A stretch of DNA of 64,000 bases from Alterinioella nitratireducens (GTDB taxonomy: Bacteria > Pseudomonadota > Alphaproteobacteria > Rhodobacterales > Rhodobacteraceae): positions 186,001 through 250,000 of the forward strand of contig NZ_JABJVX010000002.1 of the NCBI RefSeq assembly GCF_013155465.1, read 5' to 3'. Shown piece by piece: positions 8,399 to 18,576 of the stretch. Made by a program: the position numbers and the translations under genes. The stretch's first letter is position 1. Each line of letters starts with the position of its first letter. The notes under the pieces were generated by a model that saw only the letters and a program-made list of their open reading frames with translations, was not told the origin of the DNA and ran no database searches.

Positions 8399-8450
8399 CG
8401 CAACCGGACCTGCCCTCTGCAACATCGCCTTGAAGAAGGGATCTGAAAAC

Positions 8451-10370
8451 ATGGCCAAAGTCATTGGTATCGACCTCGGAACAACCAACTCTTGCGTCGC
8501 CATCATGGACGGCGCACGCCCGCGTGTGATCGAAAATGCCGAAGGCGCCCGCACCACGCCCTCGATCGTCGGCTACACCGATGATGAGCGTCTGGTCGGC
8601 CAGTCCGCAAAACGGCAGGCGGTCACCAACCCCGACAACACCATCTTCGCCGTCAAGCGCCTCATCGGGCGCCGCATGTCCGATGCCGCGGTCGAGAAGG
8701 ACCGCAAACTGGTGCCCTACGCCATCGTCGATGGCGGCAATGGCGACGCCTGGGTCGAAGTGCGCGGCGAGAAATATTCGCCCAGCCAGGTCTCGGCCCT
8801 GATCTTGGGCAAGATGAAGGAAACCGCCGAAAGCTATCTGGGTGAGGAAGTCACCCAGGCCGTCATCACCGTGCCCGCCTATTTCAACGACGCCCAGCGT
8901 CAGGCCACCAAGGATGCCGGCAAGATCGCGGGCCTGGAAGTCCTGCGCATCATCAACGAGCCGACCGCGGCAGCCCTCGCCTATGGCCTCGACAAGAAAG
9001 AGACCAAGACCATCGCCGTCTATGACCTCGGCGGCGGCACCTTCGACGTGACCATCCTCGAAATCGACGATGGCCTTTTCGAAGTGAAATCGACCAATGG
9101 CGACACCTTCCTGGGTGGCGAAGACTTTGACATGCGCATCGTCAACTACCTGGCCGATGAGTTCAAAAAGGAAAACGGCGTCGACCTGACCAAGGACAAG
9201 ATGGCCCTGCAGCGCCTGAAAGAGGCCGCTGAGAAAGCCAAGATCGAACTGTCCTCGGCCACGCAGACCGAGATCAACCAGCCGTTCATCTCGATGGACC
9301 CCAAGGGCGGCCAGCCGCTGCACATGGTGCAGAAACTGACCCGTGCCAAGCTGGAAAGCCTGGTTTCCGACCTGATCAAGAAGTCGATGAAACCCTGCCA
9401 GGCGGCGCTCAAGGATGCGGGCCTGTCCAAGTCCGACATTGATGAGGTCGTGCTGGTCGGCGGCATGACCCGGATGCCCAAGGTGATCGAGGAGGTGACC
9501 AGCTTCTTCGGCAAGGAACCCAACAAGGGCGTGAACCCCGATGAGGTCGTGGCGCTTGGCGCGGCGATCCAGGCCGGTGTTCTGCAAGGCGACGTCAAGG
9601 ACGTGGTCCTTCTGGACGTGACGCCGCTGTCTCTGGGTATCGAGACGCTCGGCGGTGTCTTCACTCGCCTCATCGACCGCAACACCACCATCCCGACCAA
9701 GAAGAGCCAGATCTTCTCGACCGCCGAAGACAACCAGAACGCGGTGACGATCCGGGTCTTCCAGGGTGAGCGTGAGATGGCCGCCGACAACAAGATGCTC
9801 GGCCAGTTCAACCTTGAGGATATCCCCCCCGCCCCGCGCGGCCTGCCGCAGATCGAGGTGACCTTCGACATCGACGCCAACGGCATCGTGTCGGTCAGTG
9901 CCAAGGACAAGGGCACCGGCAAGGAACAGAACATCACGATCCAGGCCTCGGGCGGTCTCAGCGATGAAGACATCGAGCAAATGGTGCGCGACGCCGAGGA
10001 AAACGCCGAGGCCGACAAGGGCCGCCGTGAGCTGGTCGAAGCCCGGAACCAGGCCGAGAGCCTGATCCACTCGACCCAGAAATCGCTGGAGGAACATTCC
10101 GACAAGGTCGATCCGACCACGGTGGAAGCCATCGAACTGGCGATCAAGGCGCTCGAGGAGAACATGGAATCCGAGGACGCCGGCAAGATCAAGGGCGGCA
10201 TCCAGAACGTGACCGAAGCGGCCATGAAACTGGGTGAAGCGATCTACAAGGCGCAGGCCGAGGCCGAGGGCGAAGAGGCGCCGGAAGGCTCCGACGGGCC
10301 GTCCAGTGTCGATGACGACATCGTCGATGCGGATTTCGAGGATCTGGGCGACGACGACCGCCGGTCGTAA
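8451..10370 (+). CDS. dnaK: Molecular chaperone DnaK (Hsp70)
   Basis: 639 aa, normal length. ATP-dependent chaperone in the cytoplasm working with DnaJ and GrpE. The ATPase domain starts with [19 protein letters not shown] (phosphate-1 loop); [31 protein letters not shown] (phosphate-2) and [10 protein letters not shown] follow. The substrate domain begins near 390, and the disordered C-terminal tail ends in an acidic EVD-like stretch ([13 protein letters not shown]). The ATG at 8451 follows AGAAGGGATC; in-frame codons upstream are leader sequence. It is followed 79 bases later by dnaJ. Confidence 0.98.
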   Translation: MAKVIGIDLGTTNSCVAIMDGARPRVIENAEGARTTPSIVGYTDDERLVGQSAKRQAVTNPDNTIFAVKRLIGRRMSDAAVEKDRKLVPYAIVDGGNGDAWVEVRGEKYSPSQVSALILGKMKETAESYLGEEVTQAVITVPAYFNDAQRQATKDAGKIAGLEVLRIINEPTAAALAYGLDKKETKTIAVYDLGGGTFDVTILEIDDGLFEVKSTNGDTFLGGEDFDMRIVNYLADEFKKENGVDLTKDKMALQRLKEAAEKAKIELSSATQTEINQPFISMDPKGGQPLHMVQKLTRAKLESLVSDLIKKSMKPCQAALKDAGLSKSDIDEVVLVGGMTRMPKVIEEVTSFFGKEPNKGVNPDEVVALGAAIQAGVLQGDVKDVVLLDVTPLSLGIETLGGVFTRLIDRNTTIPTKKSQIFSTAEDNQNAVTIRVFQGEREMAADNKMLGQFNLEDIPPAPRGLPQIEVTFDIDANGIVSVSAKDKGTGKEQNITIQASGGLSDEDIEQMVRDAEENAEADKGRRELVEARNQAESLIHSTQKSLEEHSDKVDPTTVEAIELAIKALEENMESEDAGKIKGGIQNVTEAAMKLGEAIYKAQAEAEGEEAPEGSDGPSSVDDDIVDADFEDLGDDDRRS

Positions 10371-10393
10371 GCGCGTGACCTGACCCACGTTGA

Positions 10394-10420
10394 GACCGGC
10401 CCGGGATCCCCTGGCCGGTC
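10394..10420 (+). promoter_or_regulatory. Perfect stem-loop between dnaK and dnaJ
   Basis: GACCGGCC at 10394-10401 and GGCCGGTC at 10413-10420 form a perfect 8-bp stem with an 11-base loop. No T-run follows. It probably stabilises or differentially processes the dnaK-dnaJ transcript rather than ending it. Confidence 0.5.
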
Positions 10421-10449
10421 GATGCGTTTCAGAGGGGAACTGAATTAAC

Positions 10450-11604
10450 ATGGCAAAACGCGATTTCTACGATGTGCTCGGGGTCTCGAAAGGCGCGTCC
10501 GCCGAGGAGATCAAGAAAGGCTATCGCAAGAAGGCCAAGGAACTGCATCCCGACCGCAATTCCGACAACCCGGAGGCCGAGGCGCAGTTCAAGGAAGCCA
10601 ACGAAGCCTACGAGGTTCTGAAGGACGCCAACAAGAAGGCGGCCTATGACCGCTACGGCCACGCCGCCTTTGACGGCGGCATGGGCGGCGGCCCGCGTGC
10701 GGGCGGCGGCCCCGGTGGCCAGGGCGATTTCGCCAGCGCCTTCTCGGACGTGTTCGAGGATCTGTTCGGCGATTTCATGGGCGGTCAACGCGGCCCCGGC
10801 GGAGGCCGACGCGCCGCGCGCGGCTCGGACCTGCGCTACAACCTGCGCATCTCGCTGGAAGATGCCTATACGGGCCTGCACAAATCCATCACCGTCCCGG
10901 CTTCGGCCACCTGCGAGGAATGTAACGGATCCGGCGCCGAGGGCGGCGCGGAACCGCAAAGCTGCCCGACCTGCTCCGGCATGGGCAAGGTCCGCGCGCA
11001 GCAGGGCTTCTTCACCGTCGAACGCACCTGCCCGACCTGTTCGGGTGCCGGTCAGATCGTCAAGAACCCGTGCAAGGCCTGCGGCGGCGCGGGCCGGGTG
11101 CAGAAGGAAAAGGCGCTCTCGGTCAATATCCCCGCAGGCGTCGAGACCGGCACCCGTATCCGCCTCTCGGGCGAGGGTGAGGCCGGTCTGCGCGGCGGCC
11201 CGCCGGGCGACCTCTACATCTTCATCGACGTGGCCGAACACGACATCTTCAAGCGCGACGGGCTGGACCTGTTCTGCCGGGTGCCGGTCTCGATGGTCAA
11301 GGCCGCCCTGGGCGGCGAGATCGAGGTGCCCACGATCGACGGCGGCCGCAGCCGGGTGAAGGTGCCCGAAGGCTCGCAATCGGGCCGCCAGATGCGCCTG
11401 CGCTCCAAGGGGATGCCCGCGCTGCGCGGCCCCGGTCAGGGCGACATGTATATCGAGCTGGCGGTCGAAACCCCGGTCAAGCTGACCTCGCGCCAGAAGG
11501 AGCTGATGCGCGAGTTCGACGAGGCGTCCTCGGGCTCGAACAACCCCAATGCCAGCAGCTTCTTCGACAAGGTCAAGAGCTTCTGGGATTCGATCAAGGA
11601 CTGA
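10450..11604 (+). CDS. dnaJ: Co-chaperone DnaJ (Hsp40)
   Basis: 384 aa, type I DnaJ. The J domain at residues 1-70 has the HPD motif ([15 protein letters not shown]) that triggers DnaK ATPase activity. A Gly-rich linker spans about 75-120 ([17 protein letters not shown]). Four CxxCxGxG-type zinc repeats lie near 145-215: [43 protein letters not shown]-terminal substrate-binding domains follow. It delivers unfolded clients to DnaK. Second gene of the dnaKJ operon, ended by a strong hairpin at 11681-11709. Confidence 0.97.
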   Translation: MAKRDFYDVLGVSKGASAEEIKKGYRKKAKELHPDRNSDNPEAEAQFKEANEAYEVLKDANKKAAYDRYGHAAFDGGMGGGPRAGGGPGGQGDFASAFSDVFEDLFGDFMGGQRGPGGGRRAARGSDLRYNLRISLEDAYTGLHKSITVPASATCEECNGSGAEGGAEPQSCPTCSGMGKVRAQQGFFTVERTCPTCSGAGQIVKNPCKACGGAGRVQKEKALSVNIPAGVETGTRIRLSGEGEAGLRGGPPGDLYIFIDVAEHDIFKRDGLDLFCRVPVSMVKAALGGEIEVPTIDGGRSRVKVPEGSQSGRQMRLRSKGMPALRGPGQGDMYIELAVETPVKLTSRQKELMREFDEASSGSNNPNASSFFDKVKSFWDSIKD

Positions 11605-11680
11605 CCGCCCGCGCCAGGCGGGGTGCGCGAAAGGTTGTCGCGCCAGCCCTTTGCCGGATGTGTTGGACCGCTTTTGCAAA

Positions 11681-11709
11681 ACGCCCCCGCAGGTTTTCTG
11701 CGGGGGCGT
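11681..11709. terminator. Bidirectional hairpin terminator after dnaJ / CDF gene
   Basis: A 12-bp perfect stem ACGCCCCCGCAG (11681-11692) / CTGCGGGGGCGT (11698-11709) with loop GTTTT. It lies in the convergent gap between dnaJ and the cation exporter. GCAAA precedes it on the plus strand, so on the minus strand it is followed by TTTGC; on the plus strand CTTGG follows. Stem strength is high but the T tracts are short. Confidence 0.7.
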
Positions 11710-11818
11710 CTTGGTTTGGCACATCCGGTTGGCGCTGCAGAGCGGTCTTTCGACGCTCATTCACCAAGGTCTGCTTGGCCCGGCAGACTATATTTGGCAT
11801 CGCGGCCAGGACCATCCC

Positions 11819-12706
11819 TCACTCAAGGACGATGATCCCGGATTGCTTCGATTTGTGCTCCGGTTCGACATGAATTGTAATCCGCGCATCCGCCAACGCA
11901 TCCCTCAAGCCATTCTCGATCCGATCACAGATTTCATGTGCGCGGAACACGGTCGTCTCTCCGGGCACGATGAGGTGGAAATCTATGAAGATCACGGACC
12001 CTGCATGGCGTGTGCGAAGGTCGTGAGCCTCCATCGCCCCATCCGCCTCCGCCGCGATGATCTCTCTGATGCTGTTCAGCGTTTTCTCTGACACGGCTTC
12101 ATCCATCAGGCCGCTCAAGGATTCCTTGATGATCTTCGAGCCCGACCAAAGGATGTTGACGGCCACCAGGACGGCCAGCGCCGGATCAAGGATCCACCAC
12201 CCCGTTGCAACCGCAAGAAGAACGCCCACAGCCACGCCGACAGAGGTAAGAACATCCGTTACCAGGTGTTTTCCATCGGCCACCAACGCCGGAGATTGTC
12301 GTTTCCGTCCACGAGAAATCAGAACCCATGCCCAAACACCGTTGATGACGGTCGCCCCCAGATTCACAAGAAGCCCCTCAATCGGCGCATCAAGCCCGAT
12401 CGGCTCCATGAAGCCGTGGTAGGCTTCTCGCAAGATCAGCAGCGCGGCGACGATAATCATCACACCTTCAAGGACCGCACTGAAGAATTCCGCCTTGTTA
12501 TGCCCGTAAGGATGATTGGCATCGGCGGGTTTGGCCGCGACCTGAATGGCAATGAGGGCAGCGAAGGCCGTTGCGACATTGACCGTGCTTTCAAGCGCGT
12601 CTGACAACAGCGCGACCGAACCGGTCATCCAATACGCAAGCGCCTTTACGCCCAGGACGACAAAGCCTACGAAAATGCTGCAAATCGCCAGCTTGATAGT
12701 GGTCAC
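11819..12706 (-). CDS. Cation diffusion facilitator (CDF) family metal exporter
   Basis: 295 aa from the GTG at 12706, which has GGAGG 9 bases upstream; an in-frame ATG at 12739 lies before that ribosome site and is less likely. Six membrane helices in the first ~200 residues: helix 2 carries LLSDALEST, helix 5 carries DGKHLVTDVLTS with the HxxxD metal pair. A histidine-bearing loop (NHPYGHNKAEF) follows helix 2-3. The C-terminal cytoplasmic ferredoxin-like domain contains DLRTRHAGSVIFIDFHLIVPG, typical of CDF proteins. It exports divalent metal (Zn, Fe or Mn) by proton antiport; the D-xxx-S in helix 2 makes metal prediction uncertain. Confidence 0.88.
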   Translation of the reverse strand: MTTIKLAICSIFVGFVVLGVKALAYWMTGSVALLSDALESTVNVATAFAALIAIQVAAKPADANHPYGHNKAEFFSAVLEGVMIIVAALLILREAYHGFMEPIGLDAPIEGLLVNLGATVINGVWAWVLISRGRKRQSPALVADGKHLVTDVLTSVGVAVGVLLAVATGWWILDPALAVLVAVNILWSGSKIIKESLSGLMDEAVSEKTLNSIREIIAAEADGAMEAHDLRTRHAGSVIFIDFHLIVPGETTVFRAHEICDRIENGLRDALADARITIHVEPEHKSKQSGIIVLE

Positions 12707-12826
12707 CTTGTCGGTCCTCCTTTCCGCATCGCACACCAATCAGACCAAGCAGCAGGAACACAATGTAAGGGGCTTGGATTCAGCGCCGGGGGCTACGTCA
12801 TTTCCGGGCTCTCGCGCCGACCCGTC

Positions 12827-12870
12827 TGTACGGGGGGCGCATCGGGGGGTGTACAGGGGGTGTACGCCCG
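12827..12870. repeat. Repeated GGGGTGTAC-type motif downstream of malic enzyme gene
   Basis: Copies of a G-run followed by TGTAC occur in tandem (GGGGGGTGTACA at 12844-12855, GGGGGTGTACG at 12856-12866), preceded by a related CTGTACGGGGGGC. It sits in the 141-base gap between maeB (ending at 12881) and the CDF gene. A related array occurs at about 60474-60508 in the opposite orientation. Confidence 0.5.
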
Positions 12871-12880
12871 TTTTCGCGCC

Positions 12881-15145
12881 TTATTGTCGCCCGATCTCAC
12901 ACGCCGCCATCACCGCCATGTTCAAAATGTCATTCGCGGTGGAGACGTTCGAGCAGATCTGCACCGGGTGATCCAGCCCCGTCAGGATCGGCCCGATCAC
13001 CGTCGCGCCCGCCATCTCCTGCATCAGTTTCACCGAGATCGAGGCCGAATGCCGCGCCGGGACCACCAGCACATTGGCGGGGCCGGTGAGGCGGCTGAAC
13101 GGGTAATTGTCCAAGACTTTCTGGTTCAGCGCCACATCCACCGTCATCTCGCCATCATATTCAAAATCAACGCCAATTCGGTCCAGAACGGCAGGTGCCT
13201 GGTGCATCTTCTCGGCCCGCTCGGACACCGGATAGCCGAAGGTCGAGAAGCTGACAAAGGCCACGCGCGGCTCGATTCCAAGGCCCCGCGCCACGGCGGC
13301 CCCGCGCCGCGCGATCAGCGCCATATCCTCGGCGCTCGGCCATTCATGCACCAGTGTGTCGCAGATCAGAACGATCCGCCCCTTGTGAAACAGGGCCGTG
13401 ACACCCACCGCGCCATCCTCGGCCTTGGCGTCGAATACATGTCCGATCAGCCCAAGCGCATGCGCCGATTTCCGCGTCGCCCCCGTCACCAACCCATCCC
13501 CATGCCCATGCGCCAGCATCAGCGAGGCAAAGACATGCCGGTCGCGCGCGGCCAGCCGGTGGATGTCCTGGCTGTCGAACCCCTTGCGTTGCAGGCGTTG
13601 GTAGAGGAACGACTTGTAGCTTTCCAGATGCCGCGTGTTGGCTGCGTTCACGATCTCCAACTCGCGCGCGGCATCGCCAAGGCCCACCGTCTCCAGCATC
13701 TCGCGCACCTGCGCCTCGCGCCCCACGACAACCGCGTTGCCCATACCATTGCGCTGATAGGCGACGGCGGCGCGCAGCACGCGGATATCGTCGCCCTCGG
13801 CAAAGATCATCCGCGCCTGCGCCTTGCGGGCACGGGAATACATGCCGCTGAGGATCGAGGCGGTCGGGTCCATCCGGGCCTGCAGCGAATGTGCATACCC
13901 GTCCATATCCACGATGGGCCGCCGCGCAACGCCGGTATCCATCCCCGCCTTCGCCACGGCGGGCGGGATGGTGTAGATCAGCCTTGGGTCGAAGGGCGTG
14001 GGGATGATGTAGTCGCGCCCGAAGGTCAGCTTGCGGCCATAGGCCACCGCGACCTCGTCGGGGACATCGGCGCGGGCCAGTTCGGCGAGCGCCTCGGCGC
14101 AGGCGATCTTCATCTCGTCATTGATGGCGCGGGCATGGATGTCCAGCGCGCCGCGGAAGAGATAGGGAAAACCAAGCACGTTGTTGACCTGGTTGGGGTA
14201 ATCGCTGCGGCCCGTTGCCACGATGGCGTCGGCGCGGACCTCATGCGCCTCTTCGGGTGTGATCTCGGGGTCCGGGTTGGCCATGGCGAAGATGACCGGG
14301 TTGTCGGCCATGGATTTCACCATCTCCTGCGTCACCGCGCCCTTGGCGGAAACGCCCAGGAACACGTCGCACCCCGTCATCGCCTCTTCCAGGCTGCGCG
14401 CCTCGGTCTTGACGGCATGGGCCGATTTCCACTGGTTCATGCCCTCGGTGCGGCCCTGGTAGATGACGCCCTTGGTGTCGCACATGATGCAATTGTCGTG
14501 CCGCGCACCCATCGCCTTCAGCAACTCCAGGCAGGCGATCCCGGCGGCACCTGCCCCATTGAGGACGATCTTCACCTCCTCGATCCTCTTGCCGCTGAGA
14601 TGCAGCGCGTTGATCAGACCGGCGGCGCAAATCACCGCCGTGCCGTGCTGGTCGTCGTGAAAGACGGGGATGTCCATCTGTTCCTTGAGCGTCTGCTCGA
14701 TGATGAAGCATTCGGGGGCCTTGATATCCTCAAGGTTGATGCCGCCAAAGCTCGGCCCCATCAGGCGCACCGCGTTTATGAAGGCCTCCGGGTCTTCGGT
14801 GTCCAGCTCGATGTCGATGGAGTTCACGTCGGCGAAGCGCTTGAACAAGACCGCCTTGCCCTCCATCACCGGCTTGGAAGCCAGCGCGCCCAGGTTGCCA
14901 AGGCCCAGAACCGCGGTCCCGTTCGAGATCACGGCGACCATGTTGCCCTTGGAGGTGTAGTCATAGGCACATTCCGGGTTCTCGGCGATGGCCTCGCACG
15001 GCACCGCCACACCAGGGGAATAGGCCAGGCTCAGGTCGCGCTGCGTCGTCATCGGCACCGAGGCCTGGATGTCGATCTTGCCGGGGCGCGGCTCCAAGTG
15101 ATAGGACAGCGCCTCTTCGCGGGTGATTTTCGACTTTGTCGCCAT
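12881..15145 (-). CDS. maeB: NADP-dependent malic enzyme with phosphotransacetylase-like domain
   Basis: 754 aa. It oxidatively decarboxylates malate to pyruvate and supplies NADPH. N-terminal malic domain (residues 1-~160): DLSLAYSPGVAVPC, NGTAVLGLGNLGALA, and VFHDDQHGTAV, the metal and malate site. The NAD(P)-binding Rossmann domain has VLNGAGAAGIACLELL near 190. The C-terminal ~320 residues (from ~430) are a PTA-like domain (MIFAEGDDIRVLRAAV; LTGPANVLVVPARHSASI) that is not catalytic in known MaeB proteins but regulates by acetyl-CoA. The neighbouring mutS reads away from it. Length and two-domain architecture fit MaeB. Confidence 0.95.
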   Translation of the reverse strand: MATKSKITREEALSYHLEPRPGKIDIQASVPMTTQRDLSLAYSPGVAVPCEAIAENPECAYDYTSKGNMVAVISNGTAVLGLGNLGALASKPVMEGKAVLFKRFADVNSIDIELDTEDPEAFINAVRLMGPSFGGINLEDIKAPECFIIEQTLKEQMDIPVFHDDQHGTAVICAAGLINALHLSGKRIEEVKIVLNGAGAAGIACLELLKAMGARHDNCIMCDTKGVIYQGRTEGMNQWKSAHAVKTEARSLEEAMTGCDVFLGVSAKGAVTQEMVKSMADNPVIFAMANPDPEITPEEAHEVRADAIVATGRSDYPNQVNNVLGFPYLFRGALDIHARAINDEMKIACAEALAELARADVPDEVAVAYGRKLTFGRDYIIPTPFDPRLIYTIPPAVAKAGMDTGVARRPIVDMDGYAHSLQARMDPTASILSGMYSRARKAQARMIFAEGDDIRVLRAAVAYQRNGMGNAVVVGREAQVREMLETVGLGDAARELEIVNAANTRHLESYKSFLYQRLQRKGFDSQDIHRLAARDRHVFASLMLAHGHGDGLVTGATRKSAHALGLIGHVFDAKAEDGAVGVTALFHKGRIVLICDTLVHEWPSAEDMALIARRGAAVARGLGIEPRVAFVSFSTFGYPVSERAEKMHQAPAVLDRIGVDFEYDGEMTVDVALNQKVLDNYPFSRLTGPANVLVVPARHSASISVKLMQEMAGATVIGPILTGLDHPVQICSNVSTANDILNMAVMAACEIGRQ

Positions 15146-15326
15146 GGGTCCGGTGCATCCTTTTTCGGGGCTCAGCGGTCGAGTGATACCGCCCCGCGCG
15201 CGCTATCTCAACAAAGCTGTTTCAGGATGTCTTTCATCCACAACCTTAAAGCCGCCCGCTCGGATTGCGGTCTTTCACCCGCCCGCCACAATTTGTAGAC
15301 TTCGCGGAACGGGCCAGGGGGCGGGG
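15146..15326. other. Divergent promoter region maeB / mutS
   Basis: 181 bases between two divergent starts. TTGCGG at about 15264 is followed 17 bases later by ACAATT toward mutS, a weak match. No operator-like palindrome was seen. Confidence 0.3.
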
Positions 15327-17966
15327 ATGAACGCACAAGTGACGCCGATGATGGCGCAGTTTCTGGAGATCAAGGCGCAGCATCGCGATGCGCTTCTGTT
15401 CTACCGGATGGGCGATTTCTACGAAATGTTCTTTGACGATGCGGTCGCCGCCGCCGAGGCGCTGGATATCGCGCTGACCAAGCGCGGCAAGCACCAGGGC
15501 GAGGATATTCCGATGTGCGGTGTGCCCGCCCATTCCGCCGAGGGGTATTTCCTGACCCTGATCCGCAAGGGGTTTCGCGTTGCGGTTTGCGAACAGATGG
15601 AAGACCCGGCGGAGGCCAAGAAACGCGGATCCAAATCCGTGGTCCGGCGCGAAGTTGTCCGGCTGGTCACCCCCGGCACCTTGACCGAGGACAGCCTGCT
15701 TGAGGCACGTCGCCACAATTTCCTGGCGGCTTACGCGGATATTCGCGGTGACGGCGCGCTGGCCTGGACGGACATTTCCACCGGCGCGTTTCACGTGATG
15801 GCCTGCCCGCTGGTACGGTTGGGGCCAGAGCTTGCCCGGCTTGGCGCGCGGGAGGTTCTGGTCGCCGACGGGCTGGATCAGGCCGCGATGCAGGTGCTGG
15901 AGGAGACCGGCGCCGCGATCGCCCCGCTCTCGCCCGCCAGTTTCGACAGCCGGTCTGCGGAGACACGGATTCAGTCTTTGTTTCAGGTGAAATCGCTCGA
16001 TGCCTTCGGGCAGTTCAGCCGCGCGGACCTTTCGGCCATGGGTGCGATTGTCGATTACCTGGAGATCACGCAGAAAGGAAACCTGCCGCTCCTGCGCCCG
16101 CCCGTGGGTCAGGTCCCGGGGCGGATGATGCAGATCGACGCGGCGACCCGGCGCAATCTGGAGCTGACCTCGGCGCTGGCGGGGGGCCGTGCGGGATCGC
16201 TGCTCGCCACGATTGACCGGACGATCACCGCCGCCGGGGCGCGGTTGCTGGAACGTCGGCTCTCCAGCCCCTCGACGCAGGCGGACGTGATCCAGGGACG
16301 ACTCGACTCCATCGGGTTCTTTCAGGATCAGGACCGGATCGCCGAGGATCTGCGCGACGCCCTGCGCCGGGTGCCCGACATGGACCGCGCCCTGTCGCGC
16401 CTGTCGCTGGATCGGGCCGGCCCGCGTGACCTTGCCGCGATCCGAAATGGGCTGATCGAGGCGCGGATACTGCACAAGATGCTGGAAAGGACCGACCTGC
16501 CCCCGCTGCTGGCCGAGGCAAGCGCGGGGCTGGCGGGCCATGACACCCTGATCGCGCTGCTCGAAAGCGCGCTGATCGCCGAACCGCCGCTTCTGGCGCG
16601 GGACGGCGGCTTTATCGCCAGCGGCTATCACGCGGAACTGGACGAGACCCGGCGGCTGCGCGACGAGGGGCGCGGCGTGATCGCCGGGATGCAGGCCGAA
16701 TTCATCGAGGCGACGGGGATAACCTCGCTCAAGATCAAGCATAACAACGTCTTGGGCTATTTCATCGAAACCACGGCCACGCATGCGCAGAAGATGCTGT
16801 CGCCGCCGCTGTCCGAACGCTTCATCCATCGCCAGACCACCGCCAACCAGGTGCGGTTCACGACCGTAGACCTGTCCGAGATCGAGACCCGCATCCTGAA
16901 CGCGGGAAACCGGGTGCTGGAAATCGAGAAGTCCCTGTTTCAGTCTCTAAAGCAGGCCGTTCTGGACCAGCATGAGGCCGTCAGCACCGCCGCCAGCGCC
17001 CTCGCGGAGATCGACCTTGCCAGCGCGCTGGCAACGCTCGCACGGGAGGAAAACTGGGTCCGACCGGTCGTGAATGACAGCCGCGATTTCGTGATCGCGG
17101 GCGGGCGGCATCCCGTCGTGGAACGCAGCCTGCAAAAGTCGGGTGAGCCCTTCATCACCAATGACTGCCAGCTTTCCGCGCAGGTGGACGAGGCCGCGCT
17201 GATCCTTCTGACCGGCCCCAACATGGCCGGTAAATCGACCTATCTGCGGCAGAACGCCCTTATCGCCATCCTCGCGCAGATGGGCAGCTATGTGCCGGCC
17301 TCCAACGCCACCATCGGCCTTGTCAGCCAGGTCTTCAGCCGCGTGGGCGCGTCGGACGACCTGGCGCAGGGGCGCTCCACCTTCATGGTGGAGATGGTCG
17401 AGACCGCCGCGATCCTGAACCAGGCCGATGACCGGGCGCTTGTGATCCTGGATGAAATCGGGCGCGGCACGGCGACCTATGACGGCCTCTCCATCGCATG
17501 GGCGACGCTGGAACACCTGCATGACGTGAACAAGTGCCGCGCGCTTTTTGCCACGCATTACCACGAGATGACGTCGCTTGCCGACCGCATGAAGGGGGTC
17601 GAGAATGCCACCGTCGCCGTGCGGGAATGGGAGGGTGACGTGATTTTCCTGCACGAGGTGCGCCCCGGCGGTGCGGACCGCTCCTACGGTGTGCAGGTGG
17701 CGAAACTGGCGGGCCTGCCGCAGGCGGTTGTTTCACGTGCGCAATCGGTGCTGGAGGCGCTGGAAAAGGGCGAGCGCGAGGGCGGTGAACGGCAAAAGGC
17801 GCTGATCGACGATTTGCCGCTTTTCTCTGCCGTGCAGGCACCGCCCCCTGCCCCGTCCAAGCCCTCGCCCCTGCTCGACCGGCTCAAATCCATCCATCCC
17901 GACACGCTTTCACCGCGGGATGCGCTGGATTTGATCTATGAGCTGAAAGAGCTGTCCGGCGATTAA
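15327..17966 (+). CDS. mutS: DNA mismatch repair protein MutS
   Basis: 879 aa. It recognises mismatches and recruits MutL. The mismatch-binding N-terminus carries the diagnostic FYRMGDFYEMFFDDAV (F-x-E motif, residues ~25-40). The ATPase domain has Walker A GPNMAGKSTYLRQ near residue 630, the DEIGRGTATYDG Walker B near 705, and the ATHYHEM signature near 740. The chosen ATG at 15327 follows a GGGGGCGGGG purine stretch. It converges with grpE, overlapping it by 4 bases, so no terminator separates them. Confidence 0.97.
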   Translation: MNAQVTPMMAQFLEIKAQHRDALLFYRMGDFYEMFFDDAVAAAEALDIALTKRGKHQGEDIPMCGVPAHSAEGYFLTLIRKGFRVAVCEQMEDPAEAKKRGSKSVVRREVVRLVTPGTLTEDSLLEARRHNFLAAYADIRGDGALAWTDISTGAFHVMACPLVRLGPELARLGAREVLVADGLDQAAMQVLEETGAAIAPLSPASFDSRSAETRIQSLFQVKSLDAFGQFSRADLSAMGAIVDYLEITQKGNLPLLRPPVGQVPGRMMQIDAATRRNLELTSALAGGRAGSLLATIDRTITAAGARLLERRLSSPSTQADVIQGRLDSIGFFQDQDRIAEDLRDALRRVPDMDRALSRLSLDRAGPRDLAAIRNGLIEARILHKMLERTDLPPLLAEASAGLAGHDTLIALLESALIAEPPLLARDGGFIASGYHAELDETRRLRDEGRGVIAGMQAEFIEATGITSLKIKHNNVLGYFIETTATHAQKMLSPPLSERFIHRQTTANQVRFTTVDLSEIETRILNAGNRVLEIEKSLFQSLKQAVLDQHEAVSTAASALAEIDLASALATLAREENWVRPVVNDSRDFVIAGGRHPVVERSLQKSGEPFITNDCQLSAQVDEAALILLTGPNMAGKSTYLRQNALIAILAQMGSYVPASNATIGLVSQVFSRVGASDDLAQGRSTFMVEMVETAAILNQADDRALVILDEIGRGTATYDGLSIAWATLEHLHDVNKCRALFATHYHEMTSLADRMKGVENATVAVREWEGDVIFLHEVRPGGADRSYGVQVAKLAGLPQAVVSRAQSVLEALEKGEREGGERQKALIDDLPLFSAVQAPPPAPSKPSPLLDRLKSIHPDTLSPRDALDLIYELKELSGD

Positions 17967-18565
17967 CCGGGGTTCGACGAGACGCCGACCTGTGCCGGGC
18001 GCAGCAGGCGGTCATGCAGCATGAAGCCCACGGCCATCACCTGGATGATTTCGCCCTTCTTGGTGTTGGGCAGCGGCGCCTCGAACATCGCCTCATGCTC
18101 CTGCGGGTTGAACGTGTCCCCCACCTCGGGCACCAGCGGCGACACGCCGTGCTTGGAGAAGACGTTGAGCAATTCGCGCAAAGTCAGTTCCACGCCCTCG
18201 ATCACCGCGGTTGCGGCCTCATTTTCCTTTTCCTTCGCCGATTGCAGCGCGCGGTAAAGGTTGTCGTAAACCGGCAGCAGATCGCGGGCCAGTCTCGAGC
18301 CTCCATATTGCTCACCCTCGCGCCGGTCCCGGTCGGCGCGTTTGCGCACGTTTTCCGATTCCGCCAGAACCCGCAGCAGCCGGTCCTTCATCTCGTCACG
18401 CTCGGCGCGCATCAGTTCCAGCTCGGACGGGCCCTGATCCTCGGTGATGTCGACCGTCTCCTTGCCGCCATCAAGCGCCGCCTCCTCGCCTTCGAGGGCC
18501 GCCTCGATCTCGGCCTCTATGGCCTCGGGGTCGTCCAGGAACGTATCGTCTTTCGGTTCAGCCAT
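17963..18565 (-). CDS. grpE: Nucleotide exchange factor GrpE
   Basis: 200 aa. Releases ADP from DnaK. An acidic N-terminal region (residues 1-45), then a long coiled coil (ELELMRAERDEMKDRLLRVL) used for dimerisation and the NVRKRADRDRREGEQYG motif. The C-terminal beta domain has the conserved GDTFNPQEHEAMF and VGFMLHDRLLRPAQVGV signatures. It starts 11 bases after hrcA in the same direction, forming the hrcA-grpE operon, while dnaKJ lie 7 kb away on the other strand. Confidence 0.96.
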   Translation of the reverse strand: MAEPKDDTFLDDPEAIEAEIEAALEGEEAALDGGKETVDITEDQGPSELELMRAERDEMKDRLLRVLAESENVRKRADRDRREGEQYGGSRLARDLLPVYDNLYRALQSAKEKENEAATAVIEGVELTLRELLNVFSKHGVSPLVPEVGDTFNPQEHEAMFEAPLPNTKKGEIIQVMAVGFMLHDRLLRPAQVGVSSNPG

Positions 18566-18576
18566 GCCATTGCCTC

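Noticed and set aside
10394-10420. Terminator between dnaK and dnaJ
   Set aside because: Perfect stem but no T-run, and dnaJ must be transcribed from the same operon.
8376-10451. 691-codon open frame antisense to dnaK
   Set aside because: A well-known artefact of GC-rich dnaK genes, sometimes wrongly annotated as NAD-specific glutamate dehydrogenase. The sense strand is a perfect DnaK.
15788-15798. parS-like half-site in mutS (GTTTCACGTGA)
   Set aside because: Only the left part of the palindrome matches; the right half has several mismatches.
17729-17744. parS-like sequence in mutS
   Set aside because: Twelve of 16 positions match and the right half is lost; explained by the MutS codons for VVSRAQ.
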